NCBI GenBank assembly: GCA_965249185.1
Contig: CBDFLS010000002.1
Coordinates: 1,984,001 to 2,048,000 of the forward strand
DNA: 64,000 bases
Direction: 5' to 3'
From: CBDFLS01 sp965249185
Lineage (GTDB): Bacteria > Chloroflexota > Dehalococcoidia > Lucifugimonadales > Australimonadaceae
Shown here one piece after another: positions 26,856 to 34,886 of this stretch; the first letter of the stretch is position 1; every line of letters begins with the position of its first letter. The position numbers and the translations under genes are program-made. Below the pieces are notes generated by a model. It was given only the letters and a program-made list of their open reading frames with translations. It made no database searches and was not told the DNA's origin.

Positions 26856-27638
26856 CTATGTGAGCGTGCTGCCGCCGTCCACGGTCAGCATCTGGCCGGT
26901 GATGAAGCGGGCGGCGGGGGAAGCCAGGAAGACCACCGCATTGGCCACGTCGTCGGCCTGGCCCGCCGTCTTCAGCGGTTGACGGCTCATCATGTAAGGC
27001 TTGCTCACATCATTCCATCGTTTGGGGTCTACAGTCGTCATCGGCGTCTCGATCCAGCCCGGCCGCACGCAGTTCACGCGTATATTCAGAGGGCCCACCT
27101 CCACCGCCAGGGCCCGAGTGTAGGCCTCGGCGGCGCCCTTGGCAACGTTGTAGGAGAGGCCCGATCTCGCCGATGAAGTGGCGTCGGGCAAGCTGCGGTG
27201 ACTCGCCGCGATGGAGGACATGTTGACGATAGCCCCGCCGCCCTGGGCCTCCATGTGCGGGACCACCCGCTTGCACATCTGATAGATGCCGGTGATGGTG
27301 GTGTCCATCATCTGCTGCCAGGTGTCGGTGGGCTCGGACCACCCGCCCATCCCTCCCCCGATACCCGCGTTGTTGAAGACGATGTCGATGCGCCCGTAGC
27401 GGTCCACGGTGGCCCGGACGCACGCCTCGATCTGCGCCTCCTGGGAGACGTCGGTCTGGATGAATGCCGCTTCGCCTCCCGCCTCCACGATCTCCCGGAC
27501 CACCCGGTGGCCGCGCTCCTGGTTGCGGGCGGCGATGACCACCCGGGCTCCCTGGTGGGCAAACAGCTTGGCCGTGGCGGCGCCGATGCCCGAGTTGCCG
27601 CCCGTGACGATGGCCACTTCGCCGTCGAACTGAGGCAT
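26856..27638 (-). CDS. SDR family oxidoreductase, paralogue 1
   Basis: Classical short-chain dehydrogenase of 260 residues. It has VAIVTGGNSGIGAAT (TGxxxGIG cofactor motif), FNNAGIGGG, VNMSSIAAS (catalytic Ser region), SYNVAKGAAEAYTRALAV (Tyr-x3-Lys) and VRPGWIETPM. GAGGAGGG precedes the ATG at 27638. It is a close paralogue of 51863-52639 and matches the relic at 23983. It follows the Rieske gene in gene order on the same strand, with the SDR transcribed first. Confidence 0.93.
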   Translation of the reverse strand: MPQFDGEVAIVTGGNSGIGAATAKLFAHQGARVVIAARNQERGHRVVREIVEAGGEAAFIQTDVSQEAQIEACVRATVDRYGRIDIVFNNAGIGGGMGGWSEPTDTWQQMMDTTITGIYQMCKRVVPHMEAQGGGAIVNMSSIAASHRSLPDATSSARSGLSYNVAKGAAEAYTRALAVEVGPLNIRVNCVRPGWIETPMTTVDPKRWNDVSKPYMMSRQPLKTAGQADDVANAVVFLASPAARFITGQMLTVDGGSTLT

Positions 27639-27732
27639 GGCGTCCCTCCTCTGATTCAGCGGGGCGTAGAGCACCGGACCAGCCGGAGGATGTGAGCGGG
27701 CTGGCGCGGATGCCGGCGGGAGCAACAGTGGA

Positions 27733-27804
27733 GTCCCAGGCGGGATTCGAACCCGCGACCCGCTGCTTAGAAGGCAGCCGCTCTATCCCCTGAGCTACTG
27801 GGAC
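27733..27804 (-). tRNA. tRNA-Arg (anticodon UCU)
   Basis: A 72-nt cloverleaf is complete on the minus strand. The acceptor stem GTCCCAG pairs with CTGGGAC, the D stem GCTC with GAGC, the anticodon stem GCTGC with GCAGC around loop CTTCTAA, and the T stem GCGGG with CCCGC around TTCGAAT. CCA is not encoded. Confidence 0.97.
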
Positions 27805-27821
27805 ACGTAATGCTGGCTTCG

Positions 27822-27850
27822 ACTATACTTTTCGCCTATAGGGTCGTCAA
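27822..27850 (-). promoter_or_regulatory. Promoter of tRNA-Arg
   Basis: On the minus strand TTGACG (27845-27850), a 17-bp spacer and TATAGT (27822-27827) lie 17 bp before the tRNA. This is close to the sigma-70 consensus. Confidence 0.75.
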
Positions 27851-27935
27851 GCTGCGCGCCCGCAGCCCTGCCCGTTGCCCTGAACAGACCGTTTCCGCAT
27901 CGGTCCCGTTTCTCCCTCAGTAAAAGGAGGACCTC

Positions 27936-28718
27936 ATGGCCCTTTCCACGCTGCGATACGACGCGGAGGATGGAATCGCTCTGATCACACTGGACCGGCC
28001 CGAGCGCCGCAACGCCATGGACCGCCAGCTTGTGCGTGAGCTTGGGGATGCGGTGGACCTGGTGGAGGGCGATGAGGGCGTGCGGGTGGCGATCATCACC
28101 GGCGAGGGCCGCGCCTTCTGTGCGGGCGCAGATATCAAGGAGCGGGCCGAGCACCCCGATGAGATGGAGGTGCAACGCAGCTCCCGGGTGTTGTCTCCCC
28201 TGTTCAGGCGGCTGGAGCGGCTTGGCAAGCTGTTCATCGCCGCAGTCAACGGCCCCGCCTTTGGTGGCGGCTGCGAGCTGGCCTTGGCCTGCGACCTGCG
28301 GGTGGCTGCCGCCGGGGCCACCTTCGCCTTGCCCGAGGTCCGGTTGGGCATCCTGCCAGGGGCTGGCGGCACCCAGCGCCTTCCCCGCCTCGTCGGGGCG
28401 GCCAGGGCCCTGGAGATGATGCTCATGGCCCGGACCATCACCGCGGACGAGGCCCTGGACTGGGGCCTGGTCAATCGCGTCGTCCCACCCGGCGAAGTGG
28501 TGCCCGAGGCCAGGCGTATTGCGGTCGAGCTGCTGGCCAAGGCCCCCCTCGCCCTGGGCGTGATCAAGCAGGCTGTCGGCGTGGCGTCGAGCACCGACCT
28601 GGACTCCGGCCTCCAGTACGAGCAGCGGTGCGCCGACATGCTCGCTCTGACCGAGGACCGGCGCGAGGGATATCAGGCCTTCGCGGAGAAGCGTCAGCCG
28701 GTGTTCCGGGGGCGCTAG
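27936..28718 (+). CDS. Enoyl-CoA hydratase/isomerase family protein
   Basis: Crotonase-fold enzyme of 260 residues acting on acyl-CoA thioesters. It has ALITLDRPERRNAM, the oxyanion-hole segment EGRAFCAGADIKE, NGPAFGGGCELALACDLRVAA, the catalytic Glu region LPEVRLGILPGAGGTQRLPRL (Glu plus Gly-rich loop), and AEALDWGLVNRVVP-type helix. AAAAGGAGGA lies upstream. It could act in beta-oxidation or in the nearby catabolic cluster. Confidence 0.92.
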   Translation: MALSTLRYDAEDGIALITLDRPERRNAMDRQLVRELGDAVDLVEGDEGVRVAIITGEGRAFCAGADIKERAEHPDEMEVQRSSRVLSPLFRRLERLGKLFIAAVNGPAFGGGCELALACDLRVAAAGATFALPEVRLGILPGAGGTQRLPRLVGAARALEMMLMARTITADEALDWGLVNRVVPPGEVVPEARRIAVELLAKAPLALGVIKQAVGVASSTDLDSGLQYEQRCADMLALTEDRREGYQAFAEKRQPVFRGR

Positions 28719-29233
28719 CGGTCGGTGGAGGGGGCGGTGGACACCCTGTGGATGGTGAGCCGGCCCAGGCGCCATCGCGACATCTTCCGCACCCCCATGC
28801 CCGCTACATCCGGGGAGGTGGTGAAGTGGCGCTGCACCACCTTTCCCAGGGGCCGTGCCAGCACAAGGCCCACCACGGCGTTGGAGAATGCGCGAGACCA
28901 GCCGTCGGCGCCGCGGCCCCTGGAGTGAAGCGCCACGGCTACGCCCAGGGTGGCCAGGGCTCCTCCCACCACCAGGTTGGTGCCGCAGAATGGGGACACG
29001 GCCAGCTCCACCTCGCCGGCCCGCAGGCGCTCCAGCGCATCGTGGACGGAGCGTTCCACCTCTTCGGTGGGGACGTCGCCGTAGATGAAAAAGCCTCCGG
29101 GGGTGGAGTTCCCGGCCAGGATGCCCTTAGCCATCCCCCGCTCGGCGAGCAGCGCGATGGTGGCGTGCTCCAGGCCGTGATTACGGCGCGTCCGCTCCCA
29201 GGACTCCATCGCGTGCTCCCTGATCGCTTCCAT
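28715..29233 (-). CDS. DUF6391-like membrane-associated protein
   Basis: A 172-residue protein of unknown function. It has a conserved-looking N-terminal segment (RNHGLEHATIALLAERG), GNSTPGGFFIYGDVPTEEVE, and two hydrophobic stretches (NLVVGGALATLGVAVAL and SNAVVGLVLARPLG). This matches what I recall of DUF6391 proteins common in Chloroflexota and cyanobacteria. Its stop overlaps the convergent hydratase stop by four bases. Confidence 0.7.
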   Translation of the reverse strand: MEAIREHAMESWERTRRNHGLEHATIALLAERGMAKGILAGNSTPGGFFIYGDVPTEEVERSVHDALERLRAGEVELAVSPFCGTNLVVGGALATLGVAVALHSRGRGADGWSRAFSNAVVGLVLARPLGKVVQRHFTTSPDVAGMGVRKMSRWRLGRLTIHRVSTAPSTDR

Positions 29234-29283
29234 GGCCCTATTCTACTCCCCCCGTGAAAGCGTGGCCCTATACAAGGTGAGAC

Positions 29284-29796
29284 CTAGCTGACGCTCCGGA
29301 ACAATTCCACTCCCGCCAGCGCGAGACCGGTGACGAGCCCCCCAGCTATACAGACTCCCACGGCGATGGCGGGGAGCGCCCGGCGCAGGGGCACCCGGAA
29401 CACCCGGACCGCCAGCGTGCCGGTCCAGACGCCGGTCAGAGGAAGGGGTATGGCCACCAGGAGCGCCACGGCCAGCGCATCGTAGCGCCGGAACAGCGGG
29501 CCGAACTGCTCCTGGACTCGGCGTCTCCGCCAGCGCAGAAGGGCACCGGCGGGGTTCGGAAAGCTCTCCAGCCATCCGCCGAGCCGGTTCAGGCCCACCA
29601 GGATGAAAGGGACGGGGACCAGGTTGCCGGCGATGGAGAGCGCCAGCACCAGCGGCCAGGAGAGGTCGTACTTGACGATGCCAAGGGGAATAGACGCCCG
29701 TAGCTCCCCCAGGGGCGTCATGGCCGTCAGGAAGGTGATCAGCTCGTCGGACAAGGGTAAAGGAGCCCTCAACGGTGTCGTGTGGAGATGGGGCAC
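29284..29796 (-). CDS. Small multidrug export family protein (COG2426)
   Basis: A 170-residue membrane protein with four likely helices. It has LGELRASIPLGIVKYDLSWPLVLALSIAGN and LLVAIPLPLTGVWTGTLAVRV, the two signature regions of PF06695. The family name implies export, but no substrate is proven. It lies 50 bp downstream of the start of the DUF6391-like gene on the same strand. Confidence 0.85.
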   Translation of the reverse strand: MPHLHTTPLRAPLPLSDELITFLTAMTPLGELRASIPLGIVKYDLSWPLVLALSIAGNLVPVPFILVGLNRLGGWLESFPNPAGALLRWRRRRVQEQFGPLFRRYDALAVALLVAIPLPLTGVWTGTLAVRVFRVPLRRALPAIAVGVCIAGGLVTGLALAGVELFRSVS

Positions 29797-29900
29797 CGGT
29801 AGGATACCAGAAAGGGCCTGACGAGGGTGTTCTGAACATTTCCCGAACTATGGTTAGACGATTGACTAAATAAAGGCTAGTCGCACTTGTAGCCTATGAA

Positions 29901-29929
29901 TTGACAAATAATTGAGATATTGCTATTAT
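29901..29929 (+). promoter_or_regulatory. Consensus sigma-70 promoter before the small HTH-like gene
   Basis: TTGACA (29901-29906), a 17-bp spacer and TATTAT (29924-29929) lie in an AT-rich island. An inverted repeat GACTA...TAGTC at 29864-29882 just upstream could be an operator. Confidence 0.75.
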
Positions 29930-29971
29930 TCCGACCATTCTACATAGTGTCGGTGCCGGAGGAGGGTTCGC

Positions 29972-30196
29972 ATGGCGCGAAAAACCCGTCTCATGCAGCA
30001 GGTCGAGGGGCGTTATCGTCAGCCCCTGGAGCGGCTCCTGCCACAGATGATTAATGAGCGTGGCCTCTCGGCCACTGCTCTGTATCTGGAAGTGAGCAAG
30101 GCCACTCTCGGCTACTGGCTGCTCAAGTTGGGCATCAACGTGCATCGCGTGGCGCTGGCCCCGGGGGAGTCCCTCGAGGTCAAGCGGGTCAGCTAG
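29972..30196 (+). CDS. Small HTH-like protein of unknown function
   Basis: A 74-residue basic protein. The middle segment MINERGLSATALYLEVSKATLGYWLLKLGI reads like a helix-turn-helix with the recognition helix around residues 41-54. GGAGGAGGG sits six bases before the ATG and a consensus promoter 43 bp upstream. No partner gene is adjacent: the next gene begins 334 bp away. It may be a small DNA-binding regulator. I do not recognise a named family. Confidence 0.65.
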   Translation: MARKTRLMQQVEGRYRQPLERLLPQMINERGLSATALYLEVSKATLGYWLLKLGINVHRVALAPGESLEVKRVS

Positions 30197-30529
30197 CCGA
30201 GCGTTCGGTTCCCCTGCTCTCAGGGGGTGGGTGGCGCAGGTTGCCACTCGCCTCTCGGGCGTGCGTATGGCAGGGGATAGCTGGCGGTTCTCGTCTGAGG
30301 CTCGAGGCTCTTCGCGGTGGTTGCCGCGCGATGTAACGAGCCTGGCCGCCCATGTTGGCGTCATGCGTCTTGACACGCTTTCGTCGAGCGTGGTACAAGG
30401 CGGGGACTGTCGGTGAGAGCGCCCCGCAAATGTATGAAAAAGGTCTGAGATCAGAGACGGGGTCCATCCGCATCCGGCGGTGGGCCCCACGCTTTGCTTC
30501 GGAGCGTTCAATCCAGGGAGAGAGCTGAA
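30197..30529. other. Gap without a recognised gene
   Basis: A 333-bp stretch between the small HTH-like gene and the haem lipoprotein gene. A short GC hairpin (CCCCTGCTCTCAGGGG, 30215-30230) may end the HTH transcript. I see nothing else I can support. Confidence 0.5.
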
Positions 30530-31135
30530 GTGCACCCAAAGAGGTTGCTCCTGGGGGGAGTGCTGCTGGCGATGGTGGCCGCGGCCTGTGGCGGAACACC
30601 CGCCGCTCCCACGGGATGCTTCGAGCCTGAGGGCGGTACCCTGGTGTCGGTGCCATGTCTGGAGACGGTCACCATCTACCTGGACGGACAGGGCGCCATG
30701 GACTTCGCCCTGAAGCTGGCGGACGAAGAACACCTCTTTGACGTGCGTGTGGTAGCTGGCGGCGAGGGGCCGGTGGCGCCGTCCACTGCTGAGGCCACCG
30801 TTGCTCCCACGCTGCCGCCGCTGGTGAAATGCCCAACCGGCGGCTCGCCGCAGGCCCTTGGCTGCGAGCTCTTCTCGTCGGCGCCCCCGCAGGCGTGCTC
30901 CATCTGCCACACCATCGACGGTCTGGCCTTCGGCCAGATAGGCCCGGACCTTACGCACGTCGGCGCCAAAGGCGAGACCTACATCCGCGAGTCCATCGCC
31001 AACCCCAACGCCGTCATCGCCGACGCGTGCCCCACGGGGCCCTGCCAGCCCGATGTGATGCCCCAGGACTTTGGCACGGCACTCACCGCGGACCAGCTAA
31101 ACGCCGTGGTCGCCTTCCTCTTGACGCTCAAGTAG
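30530..31135 (+). CDS. Lipoprotein with a single haem-c domain
   Basis: An exported electron-transfer lipoprotein of 201 residues. Residues 1-20 form a lipoprotein signal (KRLLLGGVLLAMVAAAC) with Cys20 as the lipidation site. A non-conserved domain follows, then a Pro/Thr-rich linker, and a C-terminal cytochrome c domain with CSICH at residue 123 and DVMPQDF supplying the likely Met ligand. GTG at 30530 is chosen because it directly precedes the signal; an ATG at 30494 would bury it. It lies upstream of a membrane regulator. Confidence 0.85.
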   Translation: MHPKRLLLGGVLLAMVAAACGGTPAAPTGCFEPEGGTLVSVPCLETVTIYLDGQGAMDFALKLADEEHLFDVRVVAGGEGPVAPSTAEATVAPTLPPLVKCPTGGSPQALGCELFSSAPPQACSICHTIDGLAFGQIGPDLTHVGAKGETYIRESIANPNAVIADACPTGPCQPDVMPQDFGTALTADQLNAVVAFLLTLK

Positions 31136-31246
31136 TCGCTCATCTCGATTGTGGGCCGCCGAGGCGATCGCACACTGCTGATGTGTGAGGCCATGGAGGC
31201 ATGTCAAAAGGCGCCCGCTCCGCGTCTCCGGTGAGGGTTTTCTCGC

Positions 31247-31298
31247 ATGGCGGGATGCCCTCGTATGGCGGGATGCCCCCGTATGGCGGGATGCCAAA
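31247..31298 (+). repeat. Three 18-bp direct repeats upstream of the regulator
   Basis: ATGGCGGGATGCC is repeated at 31247, 31265 and 31283, exactly 18 bp apart, ending 81 bp before the regulator's ATG. They are in the right place to be an operator array. Confidence 0.85.
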
Positions 31299-31378
31299 GA
31301 GGAGAGTACAATAACGCTCCTGTCCGCGGTGGCGAATGCGGCTACGAAACGGAGCATCGCAGGAAGCATTTGGGGATA

Positions 31379-32302
31379 ATGACGCTGGCGGACACCGAGC
31401 GGCGGATGTTGCTGTTCCGGCTGACGGTGGTGGGGCTGGCTGCCCTGGGCCTCTGGTATTTCTTGCCGCAGCGCGGCGCGGCCGCCCCAATGGTGGGGAG
31501 TGGGGTAGGGGTCTACGTCGCCTACTCGCTGCTCATGATTCTGGTGCTCACGCCCCGGGTCCCCTCCCATGCGGCCGTCTACATTCTGGCGCTGGTCGAC
31601 GTGGCGGCGCTGCTGGTGGTGCTCTACACGGCCCCGGACAGTCAAAGCACGCCTTTCGTTGCCATGGTGGTCCTGGTGGCCATCTACTACTCCTCCATGT
31701 ACGGCTTCGGGCCGGGCGCCGCCGCCGCCGGCGTTCTGGGCGTCGGCTGTGCTATCGCCTACATGCAGTCGTCCAGCCCCATGGCTGGCGACCCGAGCAA
31801 GGCCATCAGCCTTTGGGTGCCCCTCATCGTGACGATGGCGATCATGGGCGGCTTTCTCCACCAGCTCAGAGAGGTGGAACCTCAAAAGGGCAGGGGGTTT
31901 TCGCTCCGAAGGCTCTTTGCTCTCGGTGGGACCCGGACGGCGTTGGAGGTCTCGGGGACTCCGCTGATTCCGAGCGCACAGTCTCGCGAGCCGAAGCTTC
32001 GCCTGGGCAGCCTTCGTATCGACCGCGCCAGCGGTCAGGTGGTTATCGCCGGTACGCAGGTGCGCTTCTCGCCCACGGAGTTGCAGCTTCTGGATACCCT
32101 GGCCCAGCACGCGGGTCATACCATAGGACAGGAGCAGGTGCTGCGGGCGATCTGGGGTGAGTCGTACCGGGGCGGCATGAATGTGGTGAATGTGACGGTC
32201 CACCGCTTGCGCCGGAAGCTGGAGCGCTGTGGGTACGCGGGTCTCGTCCTCACCGTGCGAGGTAAGGGCTATATACTGGACGCCGCACAGCTAGGCGCGT
32301 AG
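31379..32302 (+). CDS. Membrane-anchored OmpR/PhoB-type winged-helix regulator
   Basis: A 307-residue protein. The N-terminal 160 residues form about five membrane helices (LFRLTVVGLAALGLWYF, LLMILVLTP, YILALVDVAALLVVLY, GVLGVGCAIAYM, WVPLIVTMAIMGGFL). The C-terminal 95 residues are an OmpR-type effector domain: LGSLRIDRASGQVV, FSPTELQLLDTLAQHAGH, IWGESYRGGMNVVNVTVHRLRRKLE (recognition helix) and GYILD. No receiver domain is present. The ATG at 31379 is chosen because upstream codons encode the 18-bp repeats. It may sense a membrane signal and bind DNA directly. Confidence 0.85.
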   Translation: MTLADTERRMLLFRLTVVGLAALGLWYFLPQRGAAAPMVGSGVGVYVAYSLLMILVLTPRVPSHAAVYILALVDVAALLVVLYTAPDSQSTPFVAMVVLVAIYYSSMYGFGPGAAAAGVLGVGCAIAYMQSSSPMAGDPSKAISLWVPLIVTMAIMGGFLHQLREVEPQKGRGFSLRRLFALGGTRTALEVSGTPLIPSAQSREPKLRLGSLRIDRASGQVVIAGTQVRFSPTELQLLDTLAQHAGHTIGQEQVLRAIWGESYRGGMNVVNVTVHRLRRKLERCGYAGLVLTVRGKGYILDAAQLGA

Positions 32303-32424
32303 GGGCCGCTTCCTGGGTCCCGTCCACCGGGCCTCGCCAGCTCCACGATTCCTCCTGTTTCGAGCCTTCGTCGCTCATCGGGCGAGCGGCGCGCCCGAGG
32401 GGTCCGCGGCTCCGCAAGCGCTCG

Positions 32425-32453
32425 TTGACCCGATGTGGGGCGAAACCTATACT
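32425..32453 (+). promoter_or_regulatory. Promoter of dnaN
   Basis: TTGACC (32425-32430), a 17-bp spacer and TATACT (32448-32453) stand 48 bp before the dnaN ATG. Confidence 0.75.
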
Positions 32454-32501
32454 GTCTGGCGCATTTCCCTATCCACTTTCCCTATTCACCGAGGTATCGC
32501 C

Positions 32502-33635
32502 ATGCGCTTAACGTCTCTCCAGGAGAATCTGAACCGCGGCTTGGGTATCGTCGGCAGGGCCGTGGCCACACGGACGACACTGCCTATCACGCAGCACGTA
32601 CTGCTTGCCACCGATGGATCGCGGCTGAAGCTCTCCGCCACGAACTTGGAGATAGCCATCAGCACGTGGATAGGCGCGCAGGTGGAGGAGGAGGGGGAGA
32701 TCACGGTGCCGGCCCGGCTGCTGACAGAGTTCGTCAGCTCCCTCTCCCATGACTCGGTGGAGCTGCAGACCACCGCCCAGGGCAAGGGGGTGGAGTTGAA
32801 GTGCGCCCGGGTTGAGGCGCACATCAACGGCGCCGACGCGAACGACTTCCCACCCATACCATCGGTGGAGCAGGGCATAGGAGTGCAGGTGGCATCCAAG
32901 GCGTTGCGCGAGGCGATTCACCAGGTGGCCTTCGCCGCCGCCACGGAGGACTCGCGCCCCGTGCTCACCGGCGTGAACATGGAGCTGGACGGCGATCGGC
33001 TGACCCTGGCCGCCGCGGACGGCTTCCGGCTGGCGGTCCACCACACGAAGCTGGCCCAACCGGTCTCGGAGCCCTTCTCCGTCATCATCCCGGCCAGAAC
33101 GCTGCTGGAGGTGGAACGGCTCCTGGACGAACAGGACGAGCCTGTGGACATCATGGTGACGCCCCAGAAGAGCCAGGCACTCTTCAAGATGAAGGACATC
33201 GAGGTGGTCTCACAGCTTATTCAGGGCACCTTTCCGAACTACTCACAACTCATCCCTCAGGGGCACACGACCCGCGCCGTTGTCGGCCTTCAGGAGCTCC
33301 AGCGGGCGACCCGCACCGCGTCAATCTTCGCCAAGGATGGCGGCGGCATCATTCGGCTTCAGCTCATCCCCGGTCAGGGTGGCATGGCGGGCAGGCTCGT
33401 CATCTCGTCGAGGGCCGAAGAGGTGGGCGATAACACGGGCGACGTGGAGGCGCAGATCGAGGGGGACGAGGGCAAAATCGCCTTCAACAGCAGGTATCTG
33501 GCGGAGGTCTTCACGGTGCTCGATAAGGAGCAGGTGGCGTTGGAGATGAGCGCCTCTTCCAGCCCCGGCGTGATCCGGCCGGTGAACGACGACAACTACA
33601 TCCACGTCATCATGCCCATGTTCGTGCAATGGTAG
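32502..33635 (+). CDS. dnaN: DNA polymerase III beta sliding clamp
   Basis: Ring-shaped processivity clamp of chromosomal replication, 377 residues. It begins MRLTSLQENLNRGLGIVGRAV, has the three repeated clamp domains with TTLPITQHVLL, EDSRPVLTGVNMELDGDRL, AADGFRLAVHH and GTFPNYSQLIP. It ends IHVIMPMFVQW, the normal C-terminus. GAGG lies seven bases before the ATG. dnaA and recF are not adjacent, so this is outside the classical oriC cluster. Its last 27 bases are echoed twice downstream. Confidence 0.96.
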   Translation: MRLTSLQENLNRGLGIVGRAVATRTTLPITQHVLLATDGSRLKLSATNLEIAISTWIGAQVEEEGEITVPARLLTEFVSSLSHDSVELQTTAQGKGVELKCARVEAHINGADANDFPPIPSVEQGIGVQVASKALREAIHQVAFAAATEDSRPVLTGVNMELDGDRLTLAAADGFRLAVHHTKLAQPVSEPFSVIIPARTLLEVERLLDEQDEPVDIMVTPQKSQALFKMKDIEVVSQLIQGTFPNYSQLIPQGHTTRAVVGLQELQRATRTASIFAKDGGGIIRLQLIPGQGGMAGRLVISSRAEEVGDNTGDVEAQIEGDEGKIAFNSRYLAEVFTVLDKEQVALEMSASSSPGVIRPVNDDNYIHVIMPMFVQW

Positions 33636-33636
33636 G
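33609..33636 (+). repeat. dnaN tail repeat 1 (native dnaN 3' end)
   Basis: These bases encode the native C-terminus IMPMFVQW and stop. Related sequences recur at 34204 and 35739. Confidence 0.75.
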
Positions 33637-33681
33637 TGGGTGCTTTATGCGGCAGGCGAAGAAAGTTACGGAAGGTAGTGG

Positions 33682-33918
33682 ATGCCGACCATCCTGCATG
33701 TCGGGCCGTACCGGTTCATCTTTTATGCTGGCGACCGGGATGAGCCAGAACACGTTCATGTTGAGCGAGACGACAACGTGGCAAAATTCTGGCTAGACCC
33801 GATTCGGCTGGAGCGGAGCGGTGGGTTCGGTCGGCCCGAGATGAGGAGTATTCAGCGGATTGTGGAGGAGCATCGCTCCGCGTTGCTGGAGGCTTGGCAT
33901 GACTACTTCCAAGGTTGA
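33682..33918 (+). CDS. DUF4160 protein (possible toxin-antitoxin partner)
   Basis: A 78-residue protein matching DUF4160: PTILHVGPYRFIFYAGDRDEPEHVHVERDDNVAKFWL, then RSIQRIVEEHRSALLEAWHDYF. The HVHV motif is the family hallmark. These genes usually sit beside DUF2442 genes, and the pair is suspected to be a toxin-antitoxin module, without proof of function. Here the DUF2442 ATG overlaps this gene by 20 bp. Confidence 0.87.
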   Translation: MPTILHVGPYRFIFYAGDRDEPEHVHVERDDNVAKFWLDPIRLERSGGFGRPEMRSIQRIVEEHRSALLEAWHDYFQG

Positions 33919-34201
33919 GATCAAGGTTCCAGACGCAATAGGGGTGGCGGTCACCGACGAGGCACTAACGGTGGAGCTGAACGATGGCAGGGCCATTTCG
34001 GTGCCACTGGCTTGGTATCCCAGGCTCTTGCACGCCACGCCAGATGAGCGGGGCCAATGGCGATTGATAGGTGAGGGCCAAGGCATCCACTGGGAGGGCC
34101 TGGACGAGGATATCAGCGTGGAAGGCTTGCTAGCTGGGCGCCATTCCGGAGAAAGCCAGGCCTCTTTAAAGCGCTGGCTGGCGGGGAGAGTCCAGGGGTA
34201 G
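33899..34201 (+). CDS. DUF2442 protein
   Basis: A 100-residue protein. The N-terminal 75 residues match DUF2442 (VTDEALTVELNDGRAISVPLAWYPRLL, IHWEGLDEDISVEGLL), a DNA-binding-like domain often fused to or beside antitoxins. The ATG at 33899 has GGAGG upstream and lies inside the end of the DUF4160 gene. The C-terminal tail is specific to this protein. Confidence 0.87.
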   Translation: MTTSKVEIKVPDAIGVAVTDEALTVELNDGRAISVPLAWYPRLLHATPDERGQWRLIGEGQGIHWEGLDEDISVEGLLAGRHSGESQASLKRWLAGRVQG

Positions 34202-34203
34202 GA

Positions 34204-34229
34204 AATACCAGTGTTCGTTCAGTGGTAGG
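34204..34229 (+). repeat. dnaN tail repeat 2
   Basis: About 20 of 26 bases match the dnaN end. In the same frame it reads IPVFVQW-stop, compared with IMPMFVQW-stop in dnaN. It begins directly after the DUF2442 stop. Confidence 0.65.
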
Positions 34230-34354
34230 GTTGAACGCGCGCTGAGGTACACTACTTCCCAAACTCTTCCCGTAGCCGACCACCACCAAGCGGTGCCCAG
34301 TTAGATGGACTGCGACCATAGAGTTGGCTAGAATGAAGCTCTGGGGGGTCTGCA

Positions 34355-34570
34355 GTGCATAATGAATTCACGGCCATCATAGAGAGAGACGGCCAGTGGT
34401 ACATCGCCTACTGTCCTGAGATCCCAGGCGCAAACGGGCAGGGCATGACCAAGGAGGAAGCCCGTGAAAGTCTGGGTGAGGCCATTGCACTCATCCTCGA
34501 GGACCGTCGGGAAGATGGCTTGCGCGGAGTACCTCCAGATGCCATCCGTGAGACAGTCGTCATCACTTGA
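34355..34570 (+). CDS. hicB: HicB family antitoxin
   Basis: A 71-residue partial-RNase-H-fold antitoxin. It has FTAIIERDGQWYIAYCPEIPGANGQGMTKEEARESLGEAI, the HicB signature. No separate C-terminal DNA-binding domain is seen, so autoregulation may be weak or shared with HicA. It precedes hicA, the reverse of the usual hicA-hicB order, and the genes overlap by four bases. Confidence 0.9.
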   Translation: MHNEFTAIIERDGQWYIAYCPEIPGANGQGMTKEEARESLGEAIALILEDRREDGLRGVPPDAIRETVVIT

Positions 34571-34785
34571 AGCGAAGTGGTTTGCTCCGCCACCTTCGTA
34601 GGCACGGTTGCTATCTCAAACGAGAGAGCGGTGTCCACTCTTTGTGGTGGAACCCGACCACCGGCGCCGTAGAGGCCGTGCCTCGGCATTCCGAAATCCC
34701 GGATCGGCTCGCAAGTAAGATTTGCCGAAACCTTTCGGTGCCAATGGTCGGCCAGAGGTCGAAAGGAAGTAGCAGCGGGGTCTAG
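34567..34785 (+). CDS. hicA: HicA family mRNA interferase toxin
   Basis: A 72-residue double-stranded-RNA-binding-fold toxin that cleaves mRNA in free form. It shows LRHLRRHGCYLKRESGVHSLWWN with the catalytic His after the Gly, and VPRHSEIPDRLASKICRNLSV. The start is TTG at 34567 overlapping the hicB stop. A 16-residue tail beyond the domain is unusual. Confidence 0.87.
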   Translation: MKRSGLLRHLRRHGCYLKRESGVHSLWWNPTTGAVEAVPRHSEIPDRLASKICRNLSVPMVGQRSKGSSSGV

Positions 34786-34886
34786 GCTACCGGAATAGCC
34801 TGCTTACGGAGCTGCGCCAGGCTGGGGCATACCGCGTCGTGGAAACCCGGCACGCCATCATCCCCTACAGCGCTATGATTGAGCTA

